Shown in pieces: positions 36,851 through 46,213 of a stretch of 64,000 nt of DNA. The notes under the pieces were generated by a model. That model worked only from the letters and a program-made list of their open reading frames with translations. It ran no database searches and was not told the DNA's origin. Position numbers and translations under genes: made by a program. Each line of letters begins with the position of its first letter. The first letter of the stretch is position 1. The stretch is from Pedobacter sp. (GTDB taxonomy: Bacteria; Bacteroidota; Bacteroidia; Sphingobacteriales; Sphingobacteriaceae), in assembly GCA_031119475.1 (NCBI GenBank), contig JAVHXV010000001.1:855116-919115 (forward strand), in the 5' to 3' direction.

Positions 36851-38750
36851 GAAGAATTTTTTTTTCTTGATATGCTTTAGCCTTTGGTTTTCCATCAGCT
36901 ACGCCCAAACCAGTTATGATGCTGGTTTGATCCCAGCCAATTTGCGCAATCGGGCAAATGCCACCATCAGGACTGAAGAAATCACTGTAGACATGCAATC
37001 CCCTACCGATGTTACCTATACCGTAAAAAAGGCCATCACCATATTGAACAAAAATGGCGATCTTAACGCGGGCCTATTTCTCTTTTACGACAAAAACACG
37101 GTGATCAAATCCATTAAGGGCGAAGTATATAATGAATTTGGAAATTTGGTCAATAAGTTTTCACAAAGTGATTTCAAGGATGAAAGTGCAGTGCAGGGCT
37201 TTTCCCTGTTTGAAGATAATCGGGTCAAACATTATTTGCCAAATGTGAATACCTATCCCTTTACGGTAGTCTATCAATATGAAATCCGTTTTAAACAAAA
37301 CTTGATCATTCCTGATTGGCGGCCCAAACCTGCGGTTGATGTTTCGGTAGAAAATAGTAAATATACATTCATCTGCAAGCCTGGCGACATGTTGAGGATC
37401 AAAGCCCAAAATTATAACGGCAAAGCACAGGAGCAGGAAAACGATAAGCAAAAAGTGCTCACTTGGGAAGTTAAAAATTTGCCCGGAACCAAACCCGAAC
37501 CTTACAGTCCCAACAAGGATGAATACCTGACCAGCATTAAAATTGCACCGCAACAATTTACCTATTTCAATTACAAAGGCAATTATAGCAACTGGGAGGA
37601 ACTTGGAAAATGGAACTATGACAACCTATTGAAAAACAGGGATGTTTTGCCCCCATCAACCATACAGACCATTAATGAGCTGATTAAAGATGAAAGCAAT
37701 GACAAGGCTAAAGCCAAAAAAATATACACCTTTCTTCAAGATAAAACGAGGTACATTAGTGTGCAGGTTGGAATTGGGGGCTTTCAGCCAACTACGGCTG
37801 CTGAAGTAGACCGTTTAGGTTATGGCGATTGCAAAGCTTTGGTTAATTACATGCAGAGCTTGCTAAAAGTGGCCGGAATAGAGTCTTATTACTGTGTTGT
37901 TGAAGGCGGCAACCAAAAAATCAGTCTGGACCCAACTTATGCCAGCATGAACCAGGGCAACCACATTATATTGTGCATGCCCCTTGCGGGCGATACGACA
38001 TGGCTGGAATGTACCAGCCAGCTAATCCCCTTTGGTTACCTGGGCGATTTTACAGATGACAGATATGTATTGGCCTGTACGCCTACTGGTGGCAAGCTCC
38101 TAAAAACACCAAAATTGACTACGGCCAACAACCTGCAGGTCAGACATGCTGATCTTTTATTGGCACGTGATGGGCAGGTAACCGGTCAGCTTCAAACCAC
38201 ATTCAAAGGATCTCAGTACAATAACAATGAATATATTTTGGGCAAGTCGAACAAACAGCAACAAGAGCTTTTAAAAGAAGTTTACGACATCGACAACATT
38301 AACTTTACGCAGATTTCCTATCGGCAAAAAAAAGACGTAGCGCCCGAACTGATCGAAGACCTCCAACTGGAAATCAGGAACTATGGAGCTGTAAATGGCG
38401 ATAAGATCTTTTTGCTGCCCAATGCTTTTAATGTCAAAACAAACATCCCGGAAACCAAAAACCGAACATTGCCGATCTACATCAATCGGGGTTTTACCGA
38501 TCTGGATACCATCCGTTATCAATTGCCCGCCAATGCATCGCTCATCAACGAAGTAGGTGATGTCCACTTGAGCAATAACTTTGGAGAATATTTTTCAACC
38601 GTGAAGATCGATGGAAAACAGCTGACCTATATCAGAAAACTAGTGATCAATGAAGGTACCTTTCCTGCTGAAACTTATGCGACCTTTTCCAATTTTATAG
38701 CGGCGGTAAATGCTGCTGACCGACTTAAACTGATCATCAGCTTAAAATAA
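36825..38750 (+). CDS. DUF3857 and transglutaminase-core protein with intact Cys
   Basis: A 641-residue exported protein (ISYAQ signal). DUF3857 spans ~35-230. The transglutaminase core has LGYGDCKALVNYM with catalytic Cys (~residue 336), QGNHIILCM with His and WLECTSQLIPFG at the third position, where Glu replaces the usual Asp. It is preceded by the overlapping non-catalytic paralogue. The open frame begins at 36585, but that part lies inside the upstream gene; ATG 36825 gives a proper signal peptide. It may cross-link or cleave envelope protein, or act as a surface peptidase; unproven. Confidence 0.9.
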   Translation: MPCLPKTIKKNFFFLICFSLWFSISYAQTSYDAGLIPANLRNRANATIRTEEITVDMQSPTDVTYTVKKAITILNKNGDLNAGLFLFYDKNTVIKSIKGEVYNEFGNLVNKFSQSDFKDESAVQGFSLFEDNRVKHYLPNVNTYPFTVVYQYEIRFKQNLIIPDWRPKPAVDVSVENSKYTFICKPGDMLRIKAQNYNGKAQEQENDKQKVLTWEVKNLPGTKPEPYSPNKDEYLTSIKIAPQQFTYFNYKGNYSNWEELGKWNYDNLLKNRDVLPPSTIQTINELIKDESNDKAKAKKIYTFLQDKTRYISVQVGIGGFQPTTAAEVDRLGYGDCKALVNYMQSLLKVAGIESYYCVVEGGNQKISLDPTYASMNQGNHIILCMPLAGDTTWLECTSQLIPFGYLGDFTDDRYVLACTPTGGKLLKTPKLTTANNLQVRHADLLLARDGQVTGQLQTTFKGSQYNNNEYILGKSNKQQQELLKEVYDIDNINFTQISYRQKKDVAPELIEDLQLEIRNYGAVNGDKIFLLPNAFNVKTNIPETKNRTLPIYINRGFTDLDTIRYQLPANASLINEVGDVHLSNNFGEYFSTVKIDGKQLTYIRKLVINEGTFPAETYATFSNFIAAVNAADRLKLIISLK

Positions 38751-38859
38751 TAATCCCTAAACCAATACCGATGGCCATGAGCAGGTACATCAAGATTTCC
38801 GTTGATGCAAAACGTTTATATTTTGTCCAAAAAGAGTAATCTTCTTTAGGTTTGTTCAT
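38737..38859 (-). CDS. 40-residue single-helix membrane microprotein
   Basis: A short ORF on the minus strand encodes 40 residues: a polar N-terminus with aromatic and basic residues (KEDYSFWTKYKRFAST) and a C-terminal hydrophobic helix (EILMYLLMAIGIGLGIIILS). It overlaps the end of the convergent DUF3857 gene by 14 bases. The ORF fills the otherwise empty gap and has a typical small inner-membrane protein layout. No ribosome-binding site of note is visible, as is normal in Bacteroidota. Confidence 0.55.
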   Translation of the reverse strand: MNKPKEDYSFWTKYKRFASTEILMYLLMAIGIGLGIIILS

Positions 38860-38902
38860 AATTTAAATAGCTAAACGCCTCAACATTTCAACAGCTCTAC
38901 AA

Positions 38903-39370
38903 TCAGTTATCAACCAGGTGTTCCAATTCTTGATAAGAAAAAGCCTTTTCATAAAATAAGCGTACATTTTTGCCTGTGTTCCAGATCAGGGTTGCGGGAA
39001 TCGCGCCTGACCACTGCTTGTTTACCCGATCTATAAATACCTGCTGATCAGGTTCATTCACTAAAAACACTTCTGATCTGATGTGATGTTTGTTTACAAA
39101 GGGGATTACAACAGACTTTAATTTCGATTTAAAATCCAAGCTTATCAAAATAACTTTTAGCGGCTTTTTCGAATAGGCTTCCTGCAGCTTTTCAAAATTT
39201 GGGATTTCCTTTACACAGGGTGAACACCAGGTTGCCCAAAAGTTGATGACATAGGTCGTATCCTTGCCTTTTGTTACGCGCTGCTCAAGTTCATGCAACG
39301 TCAACAATTTAACCTGGGCCTTTAAGGTCAGGCCAAAGATCAGGAAGCAGGCAGTCAACAAGTATTTCAT
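38903..39370 (-). CDS. TlpA-like thioredoxin-fold thiol-disulfide protein
   Basis: A 155-residue exported protein (signal to LKAQ) with the active site FWATWCSPCVKEIPNF. TlpA/ResA-like proteins reduce or exchange disulfides in the periplasm, often in cytochrome maturation. It lies 3 bases after the next gene upstream on the minus strand (39374-39928), so the two are translationally close and co-transcribed with the NlpC/P60 gene. Confidence 0.9.
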   Translation of the reverse strand: MKYLLTACFLIFGLTLKAQVKLLTLHELEQRVTKGKDTTYVINFWATWCSPCVKEIPNFEKLQEAYSKKPLKVILISLDFKSKLKSVVIPFVNKHHIRSEVFLVNEPDQQVFIDRVNKQWSGAIPATLIWNTGKNVRLFYEKAFSYQELEHLVDN

Positions 39371-39373
39371 TAG

Positions 39374-39928
39374 CTACCAATGGACCATTTTATCAACAAC
39401 CTGCTCCACAAATTTATTTTTTGGCTTCAGCTTTTCATTTTGTTCATCATCAATCCGGCCAATGTATTTGATCAGATAGCCGTTGCTTTGCTTCTGCAGA
39501 ACCACAGCCGTTGGCGTGGTCTTGATGCCCAACATCCAAGTATATTTAAAATGGTCATCAGAAAGATATGGAAATTTGAATCCTCTCTCGATGGCCAATT
39601 TTTTCATTTCGGGCAGCGCATCCAGCGGATATTTGATGGGATCATCGCCATAAGGGCCAATGGCCACTATGGGAAAGCCCTTGACCTTGTATTTTTTATC
39701 CAAGGCAACAATCCTGGATTCATAAGCCCTACAATGATCACAAGTTGGGGTCATGAACACCAAAATGAAGCCCTTAACGTTCTTTTGGGCATTAAGTTCG
39801 TAAAGATTGCCTGAAGTATTGATCAAGGCCAGATTGGGCAATACTTTTCCGACTGTCAATGCTTTTTGGGCCCTGGTAACTGCGGCCAAACTGGCCAGTA
39901 GGCAAATGGTGAAGATAAATCTACGCAT
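39374..39928 (-). CDS. Thioredoxin-like redoxin with CDHC site
   Basis: A 184-residue exported protein (signal to VTRAQ). It has a thioredoxin-type site MTPTCDHCRAYES, then GFPIVAIGPYGDDPIKYPL and FPYLSDDHFKYTWMLGIKTTPTAVV, as in AhpC/TSA and TlpA-type redoxins. It is likely periplasmic and may be a paralogous partner of the TlpA-like protein just downstream. It starts 4 bases after the NlpC/P60 gene. Confidence 0.87.
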   Translation of the reverse strand: MRRFIFTICLLASLAAVTRAQKALTVGKVLPNLALINTSGNLYELNAQKNVKGFILVFMTPTCDHCRAYESRIVALDKKYKVKGFPIVAIGPYGDDPIKYPLDALPEMKKLAIERGFKFPYLSDDHFKYTWMLGIKTTPTAVVLQKQSNGYLIKYIGRIDDEQNEKLKPKNKFVEQVVDKMVHW

Positions 39929-39932
39929 GTGA

Positions 39933-40427
39933 TTATTTTAAGGTTCCTGTTTTAACAATGGCTTGCTGATAAACAGGTAAATTCAGGTCATCTACAACTA
40001 CTCCCCTGGTGGTAGAAGCATGCACAAAAAAGTTGTCGTTCAAATAAACGCCAACATGATCTACTTCATTGCCTCCAAAGGAAAAAAAAATTAGGTCGCC
40101 TTCTTTCAGGTCGTTTCTATTTTTTTTATGGACTACTTCCGCCTGGTCTCTCGAGCGTCTGGGCAAGGTCAACCCATAAATGTCTTTTTCCAATAATAGG
40201 GCAAAGCCTGAACAATCAATTCCACTTTTATCCATTCCTCCCAATTTATACTTTACACCCGTCCACTCCGTAATAAATCGGTAAAGGTTTTTACTGCTCA
40301 GATTGGCCATGGCATCTGCTGCTTTGGCAGCCTTGAGATCTGGCCTAACCGCTTGTTTACGTGTTCCGCATGAAACCAGTATGAAAGTGAACAATAATAT
40401 AAAAGCGTATGCCCCTTTTTTGATCAT
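39933..40427 (-). CDS. NlpC/P60 (C40) cell-wall peptidase lipoprotein
   Basis: A 164-residue lipoprotein (FILVSCGTRK, Cys 20). The C40 core carries GIDCSGFALLL with catalytic Cys and DHVGVYLNDNFFVHAST with catalytic His. It cleaves peptidoglycan stem peptides, probably gamma-D-Glu-diaminopimelate bonds. First gene of a three-gene operon with two thioredoxin-like proteins, which may keep this cysteine enzyme reduced in the periplasm; inference. Confidence 0.92.
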   Translation of the reverse strand: MIKKGAYAFILLFTFILVSCGTRKQAVRPDLKAAKAADAMANLSSKNLYRFITEWTGVKYKLGGMDKSGIDCSGFALLLEKDIYGLTLPRRSRDQAEVVHKKNRNDLKEGDLIFFSFGGNEVDHVGVYLNDNFFVHASTTRGVVVDDLNLPVYQQAIVKTGTLK

Positions 40428-40457
40428 TTTTTTAATAGTTTTTTTGGATGAACAAAC

Positions 40458-43067
40458 TTAATTTTTGATCAGCCGCTGGATTTCGTCCAATTTCAATAAA
40501 GCCTCAACCGGTGTGAGCAGGTTAACATCTAGGTTGTTCAGTGAGTCCCTGATCTTAATGAGTACCGGATCATCTACAGCAAACATCTGCAGTTGATAAG
40601 CTTGGTTCTGTACTTTTTTGATGCTGTCTTTGATGCTCTGCCCCTCGGTACGGTCAATTTCCAATCGCTTTAAGATTTCATTTGCCCTACCGATCAGTTT
40701 TGGAGGCATGCCAGCCATTTTTGCCACGTGGATCCCAAAACTGTGTTCACTACCTCCTGGAACGAGTTTTCGCAAGAAAATTACTTTATTAGACATTTCT
40801 TTAACTGTTACATTAAAGTTTCGGATGCGCGACATCGTATTTTCCAATTCATTAAGCTCATGGTAGTGCGTAGCAAATAAAGTCTTTGGGCGCGCATTGG
40901 GATGTTCGTGCAGGTATTCTGCAATTGCCCAAGCGATAGAAATACCATCATAAGTACTTGTTCCCCTGCCAATTTCGTCCAACAGAATCAGACTTCTATC
41001 GGAAATATTATTAAGGATGCTGGCGGTTTCATTCATTTCCACCATGAATGTACTTTCTCCCGATGATAAATTATCAGAAGCCCCTACCCTTGTAAAGATC
41101 TTATCCACTATCCCGAGGTGCACATCTTTGGCCGGAACAAAGCTTCCCATCTGGGCCATCAAAACAATCAAAGCTGTCTGCCGCAAAATGGCCGACTTAC
41201 CAGACATGTTCGGACCGGTAATGATGATGATCTGTTGCTGTTCATTGTCCAGGTAAACGTCATTGGTGATGTATTCCTGTCCGATGGGCAATTGCTTTTC
41301 AATAACGGGATGTCGCCCGCCTTTGATGTCCAATTTCTTACCTTTATTGAGATTGGGCTTAACATAATGATTTTTGATAGCCAAAACGGCGAAACAGAGC
41401 AGTACATCTAATTGGGCAATCTGAAAGGCATTGACTTGGATGGGCTTGATAAACTGCGCCACTTGGAACATCAATTCCGTATATAAGCGCATTTCAATGG
41501 CATGTATCTTCTCCTCTGCACCCAAAATCTGCTCTTCATACGCTTTTAGTTCGGGTGTAATGTATCGCTCTGCATTGACCAAAGTCTGCTTTCTGATCCA
41601 GTTTTCTGGCACCTTGTCCTTATGGGTATGTGTAACTTCGAGGTAATAGCCGAATACGTTATTAAATGAAATTTTTAGCGATGGGATGCCCGTATTGGCC
41701 GCTTCACGTTTTTGGATCTCGACCAGGTATTCCTTTCCGCCGAAGGCGATCTTACGCAGGCGATCCAATTCTTCATCAACCCCGTCTGCAATCACGTTTC
41801 CTTTGGCCAATAATGCTGGAGGATCAGGCTGAAGCGTCCGCTCCAGTCTTTCACGCACGCTCAGGCATGGATTTAACTGTGCCGCCAATGCAGAAAGGAA
41901 AAGATTTTGTGAGCCAATTGCCAATTCTTTTACTTCCTCGATATGTTTTAGGGCCCGCTTAAGCTGAACCAATTCACGTGGTCCGGCCTTTTGTAGGCCT
42001 ACCTTTGAAATCAGGCGTTCCAGATCGCCAATAGGCTTAACCAATGCCTGAAACTGTTCCAGCAATGCTTCCTGTGAAACCAGGTGTTCAACTACGCCCA
42101 AACGCTCCTGAATTGGTTTCAATTCTTTTAATGGCATCACAATCCATCGATGGAGCATCCTTGCGCCCATTGGCGTAGCGGTTTCATCCAAGATCTGAAA
42201 CAAAGTTACCCCATTGTCATTGGCCGTACCCACGAGTTCCAGGTTTCTGATGGTAAAACGATCGAGCCACATGAATTGCTCTTCCTCGATCCTGGTAATG
42301 CTGGTCATGTGCTGAAGGTTACGGTGTTCGGTTTCGCCAAGGTAATAGAGTACTACACCCGCAGCAACAATTCCCGATCCCAACTTATCTACACCAAAAC
42401 CTTTTAACGAATTGACTTCAAAATGTTTGGTCAGTACTTCATTGGCATAATCAGCTGTAAAGGCCCAATCATCAATGTGATAGGTATAAAATTTGTCTCC
42501 AAAAAGCGATAAGAATTCCTGGCGCTTATTTTTTTGAAATACGATTTCTGTTGGCTTAAATCCCTGTAGCAGCTTATCAATATATTCGGCATTTCCTTGC
42601 GAAACCAAAAACTCGCCCGTGGAAATATCGCAGAACGCAACTCCAATCTGCTGCTTGTCAAAATACAGCGCAGCCAGGTAATTATTGCTTTTTTGACTTA
42701 AAATATTGTCATTATAAGCAACTCCAGGTGTCACAAGTTCTGTAACACCGCGTTTAACAATAGTCTTGGTGGTTTTTGGGTCCTCCAACTGATCACAGAT
42801 CGCGACCCGCTGCCCTGCCCTGACCAACTTGGATAGGTAATTCTCGAGGGAATGATGTGGAAAGCCGGCCAGTTCCAGCGCGCCATTTGGTCCCGTCCCC
42901 CTTTTGGTGAGCACGATACCTAAGATCTGGGCTGTTTTTACAGCATCTTCACCAAATGTTTCATAAAAATCGCCGACCCTAAACAATAACAATGCACCAG
43001 GATATTTTGCCTTGATCGCATTATATTGCGTCATTAATGGAGTTTCCTTTGTTGCTGCTTTGGCCAA
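40458..43067 (-). CDS. mutS: DNA mismatch-repair protein MutS
   Basis: An 869-residue mismatch-recognition ATPase. The N-terminal domain has [17 protein letters not shown] (the mismatch-binding Phe-X-Glu), and the ATPase has [13 protein letters not shown] (Walker A), [15 protein letters not shown] and the end FATHYHEL. Length is typical. The first start codon is TTG at 43067 (giving [12 protein letters not shown], as in relatives); an in-frame ATG at 43034 would cut this segment. It stands apart from the NlpC operon by 30 bases. Confidence 0.97.
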   Translation of the reverse strand: MAKAATKETPLMTQYNAIKAKYPGALLLFRVGDFYETFGEDAVKTAQILGIVLTKRGTGPNGALELAGFPHHSLENYLSKLVRAGQRVAICDQLEDPKTTKTIVKRGVTELVTPGVAYNDNILSQKSNNYLAALYFDKQQIGVAFCDISTGEFLVSQGNAEYIDKLLQGFKPTEIVFQKNKRQEFLSLFGDKFYTYHIDDWAFTADYANEVLTKHFEVNSLKGFGVDKLGSGIVAAGVVLYYLGETEHRNLQHMTSITRIEEEQFMWLDRFTIRNLELVGTANDNGVTLFQILDETATPMGARMLHRWIVMPLKELKPIQERLGVVEHLVSQEALLEQFQALVKPIGDLERLISKVGLQKAGPRELVQLKRALKHIEEVKELAIGSQNLFLSALAAQLNPCLSVRERLERTLQPDPPALLAKGNVIADGVDEELDRLRKIAFGGKEYLVEIQKREAANTGIPSLKISFNNVFGYYLEVTHTHKDKVPENWIRKQTLVNAERYITPELKAYEEQILGAEEKIHAIEMRLYTELMFQVAQFIKPIQVNAFQIAQLDVLLCFAVLAIKNHYVKPNLNKGKKLDIKGGRHPVIEKQLPIGQEYITNDVYLDNEQQQIIIITGPNMSGKSAILRQTALIVLMAQMGSFVPAKDVHLGIVDKIFTRVGASDNLSSGESTFMVEMNETASILNNISDRSLILLDEIGRGTSTYDGISIAWAIAEYLHEHPNARPKTLFATHYHELNELENTMSRIRNFNVTVKEMSNKVIFLRKLVPGGSEHSFGIHVAKMAGMPPKLIGRANEILKRLEIDRTEGQSIKDSIKKVQNQAYQLQMFAVDDPVLIKIRDSLNNLDVNLLTPVEALLKLDEIQRLIKN

Positions 43068-43211
43068 AATAATTTTTCGATTACTAAAGCGTAAATATAC
43101 TATCTTGCCCGATAGGGAAAGGCTGTTGTTGAAAATTATAAAGATTGTGGAGAGTGAGAAAGGGCAGCTTAGATTTTTTTGCTAAATTTAACTACTTAAT
43201 TGGTCGATAAA

Positions 43212-44843
43212 ATGGACAGAACGCGTTTCTTTTGGCTAAGGTTATGCTTAACCTTGATTGCTGTATTAACATTATTTTCAAAGTCTTATAGCCAAAGCAA
43301 ACCAAACATCATTTTTATCCTAGCGGATGACATGGGCTATTCAGATATCGGATGTTATGGAGGTGAAGTGGCCACACCCAACATCGATAAATTAGCCAAA
43401 AATGGAGTCAAATTTAATCAATTCTACAACACGGCAAGGTGCTGTCCTACACGGGCATCGTTGCTTACCGGCCTTTATCCGCACAATACAGGTTTGGGTT
43501 ACATGACGGGGTTCAACCAGAATGCCCCAGGTTATAAGGGAGAAATCGGCACCAACTGTGTAACCATCCCTGAAGTGCTGAAAACAGCAGGCTATCATTC
43601 TTACATGGCTGGAAAATGGCATGTTAGCATCAATACCAAAAACACGGGTCCAAAAAACAATTGGCCCTTACAACGTGGCTTTGAACGTTATTTTGGCACC
43701 ATTCCGGGATCAGGTTCTTTCTTTACGCCAAAGGGCTTGGCCGCAGGTAATACCATCATCAAGGCGCCGGCCAACTTTTACTACACAGATGCCATTTCCG
43801 ATACCGCTTCGAAATACATTTCAGAACATGTCCAAAAAGTAAAAAATGACCCATTTTTTCTATACGTAGCTTATACTGCCCCACACTGGCCATTACATGC
43901 CAAACCTCAGGATATCCAGAAATACATGAAAATTTATGAACAAGGGTGGGATGAGCTCCGTATGTCCAGATACAATCGGATGATCAGATTGGGAATCCTT
44001 GCGCCAACAACAAAGCTAACAAAGAGAACGGATACCGTCCCAGCATGGAAAACCATTCCAGCAGCAGAAAAAGCACTATGGATTAAAAGAATGGCCATTT
44101 ATGCCGCACAGATCGACTGCATGGACCAAGGCATTGGCCGGATCATGGAGACGTTGGAAAAGCACCGTCTGACCAAAAACACATTGGTTATATTTATGTC
44201 TGATAATGGTGGATGCGCGGAAACCATCAGCAACACGGATAAGTCGATCGAGGCTTTGGGAACGGTCGATAGTTTTGAAAGCTACCGAACCAATTGGGCC
44301 AATCTGAGCAATACTCCTTTCAAGCTTTATAAATGTAGGGTGCATGAAGGAGGAATTTCAGCACCATTCATTGCGTCCTGGCAGGGACATTTGGCAACAA
44401 ATGGAACATGGATCAAAACACCTGCTCATGTGATCGACCTGATGCCCACATTTATGCAACTTGCGGGCGCTAAATACCCATCCAGTTTTAAAGGAAATGC
44501 GATACACCCCGTTCAGGGCGTTGATATTATGCCGCTGCTCAAGGGCAAAACCATCGCAAAAAGAACATTATACTGGGAGCACGAAGCTAACCGTGCCATT
44601 CTGTTACCTGATGGTTGGAAATTGGTATCAAAAAGTAGCAATAAAGCTCCTTTTGCTGGCCCCTGGGAACTGTACAATCTGAACAATGATCGATCGGAGA
44701 CCACAGATCTGGCCAATCGTTTTCCTGCAAAAGTAAAGGCCATGTCTACACTATGGACAAGTTGGGCAAATCAAAACCATGTTTTTCCACTGGATGGCAC
44801 CGATCTCTGGGAACGTGGCAGGCTGATGGATCGGGAAAATTAA
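43212..44843 (+). CDS. Type I sulfatase (arylsulfatase-like), exported
   Basis: A 543-residue exported protein (signal to SYSQ). The sulfatase metal pair DD is in FILADDMGYSDIGCYGG. The active site signature C-X-P-X-R is at residues 77-81 (Cys-Cys-Pro-Thr-Arg), so Cys 77 would be converted to formylglycine. The end and the central segment MSDNGGCAE are standard. No sulfatase-maturing enzyme is encoded beside it. A TTG at 43200 would add four residues. Substrate unknown; it could be a plant or animal sulfated glycan. Confidence 0.93.
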   Translation: MDRTRFFWLRLCLTLIAVLTLFSKSYSQSKPNIIFILADDMGYSDIGCYGGEVATPNIDKLAKNGVKFNQFYNTARCCPTRASLLTGLYPHNTGLGYMTGFNQNAPGYKGEIGTNCVTIPEVLKTAGYHSYMAGKWHVSINTKNTGPKNNWPLQRGFERYFGTIPGSGSFFTPKGLAAGNTIIKAPANFYYTDAISDTASKYISEHVQKVKNDPFFLYVAYTAPHWPLHAKPQDIQKYMKIYEQGWDELRMSRYNRMIRLGILAPTTKLTKRTDTVPAWKTIPAAEKALWIKRMAIYAAQIDCMDQGIGRIMETLEKHRLTKNTLVIFMSDNGGCAETISNTDKSIEALGTVDSFESYRTNWANLSNTPFKLYKCRVHEGGISAPFIASWQGHLATNGTWIKTPAHVIDLMPTFMQLAGAKYPSSFKGNAIHPVQGVDIMPLLKGKTIAKRTLYWEHEANRAILLPDGWKLVSKSSNKAPFAGPWELYNLNNDRSETTDLANRFPAKVKAMSTLWTSWANQNHVFPLDGTDLWERGRLMDREN

Positions 44844-44847
44844 ATGC

Positions 44848-45573
44848 CTAGAGCTGGTCGATGTAAGCTAAAAACAAGGCTAAAGCTTTTCTTTTATCGT
44901 TTGTAAGTTCAAAATCAAGCTTGTGAAATAAATAATCTTCCAGATCAAAATTAGGAAGCTGGGGCAAATCCAGGAGCAGTTCCTTCCGATGGTCGAGGCC
45001 AAATCTCAGTGCCGTATCGAACTCAGCCACAAAAGCTTCTGGAATTTGTTTATTCGCAACCCAGGCGGCATATAGGAATGGCAATCCTGTAAACTTCATC
45101 CACTCCTCGCCCATGTCATAGGCAAAGGCAAACTCACTTTTTCTGCCAAATGTTCGGTCGCCAATCAATACCATTGCATCTGCAGCAGCATCGGGGTCCG
45201 TTATAAATGTGACCCCAACCTTAAAATAAAATTTGAGCAATACCTTGGCCAGATTGTTCGATGTACGAGATTGTGGATCCAATTTCAGCGTTTTGATCTC
45301 AGCAATTGGGAGCGAAGAAAAAATGTAGACCGAATTTACTGCCCCAACAGAGCCAATGCAATAAGAACCAACAATGTGCGCGTTGGGGACAAAAGGAATG
45401 GCCGCAACCGGAATCAATCCGATATCAACCTGGTTATGAATTAATTTTTGTGCACAATCTGAGGGAATGTCCAAACTCAAATCGATTTCGTCTTTGATCT
45501 GGCTGTGCTCAATTCCGTAAATAAAAGGTTTGGTATTGGTATAGGAAACTGCTGAAATCTTAATCTTGTCCAC
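44848..45573 (-). CDS. mqnA: Chorismate dehydratase MqnA (futalosine menaquinone pathway)
   Basis: A 241-residue enzyme that dehydrates chorismate to 3-[(1-carboxyvinyl)oxy]benzoate. The beginning ISAVSYTNTKPFIYGIEHS, the SIGSVGAVNSVYIFSS region and LIGDRTFG in the middle match MqnA. The start codon is GTG at 45573. It overlaps the phosphatase gene by 14 bases and ends 4 bases after the convergent sulfatase gene. Confidence 0.92.
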   Translation of the reverse strand: MDKIKISAVSYTNTKPFIYGIEHSQIKDEIDLSLDIPSDCAQKLIHNQVDIGLIPVAAIPFVPNAHIVGSYCIGSVGAVNSVYIFSSLPIAEIKTLKLDPQSRTSNNLAKVLLKFYFKVGVTFITDPDAAADAMVLIGDRTFGRKSEFAFAYDMGEEWMKFTGLPFLYAAWVANKQIPEAFVAEFDTALRFGLDHRKELLLDLPQLPNFDLEDYLFHKLDFELTNDKRKALALFLAYIDQL

Positions 45574-46198
45574 GTGTATCGTTCAGGTCTTTTAAATGTA
45601 TTATATTGTTGAAATCGATAATTTCATACTGTCCGTCTTGATAGACCAGTTGATAAAGGGTTGTATTTTGATGTGGAAATTCGCCCATTTCGCATAACGG
45701 CTTTTTGGTGAGCCAACACAACAACAGCCTCATGGCCCGGCCATGCATGCAGATTAAGATCCTTTGTTCTTTTGGCCTACTTTCTATAATTTTTATGGCC
45801 TGTTGCTGGCGAAACATCACGTCATTGGGACTTTCACCCTGATCAAATTTTGCTTCATAGTTTCCGCCCTGCCACTTTTCCATCATCAATTTAAATGCAA
45901 CCCTTGCCTCTTCTGTATTGGGCTGGCCTTCCCAAATCCCCCATGCCAACTCATCTAAGCCTTCAAGTTGCTCCCATGGCAAGCCCAGGGCAATAAAAGC
46001 TGCCACAGTCTGATGTGTCCGTTTTAACTTAGAAGTATATATTTTATCGAACTGGATAGACTGGTAGTGCTGGAAAAAAGCATCAGCCTGTGCACGCCCA
46101 GTATCGTTCAGATCGGTATCTACACCACGTCCCTGAACGATGCCCAACCTGTTCAGTTCTGTCTCCCCATGCCGGATCATATAAATTTCTTTCCTCAT
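45560..46198 (-). CDS. Histidine phosphatase (phosphoglycerate mutase-like)
   Basis: A 212-residue protein with the RHGETELN motif, the later GRAMRLLL region and Glu in DELAWGIWEGQ. These are the histidine-phosphatase signatures. It sits between mqnE and mqnA (15 bases from mqnE, overlapping mqnA), so it may dephosphorylate an intermediate of menaquinone synthesis or be only a passenger. The exact substrate is not identifiable. Confidence 0.9.
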   Translation of the reverse strand: MRKEIYMIRHGETELNRLGIVQGRGVDTDLNDTGRAQADAFFQHYQSIQFDKIYTSKLKRTHQTVAAFIALGLPWEQLEGLDELAWGIWEGQPNTEEARVAFKLMMEKWQGGNYEAKFDQGESPNDVMFRQQQAIKIIESRPKEQRILICMHGRAMRLLLCWLTKKPLCEMGEFPHQNTTLYQLVYQDGQYEIIDFNNIIHLKDLNDTRGQD

Positions 46199-46213
46199 CA
46201 GCCCTGACCCTTT

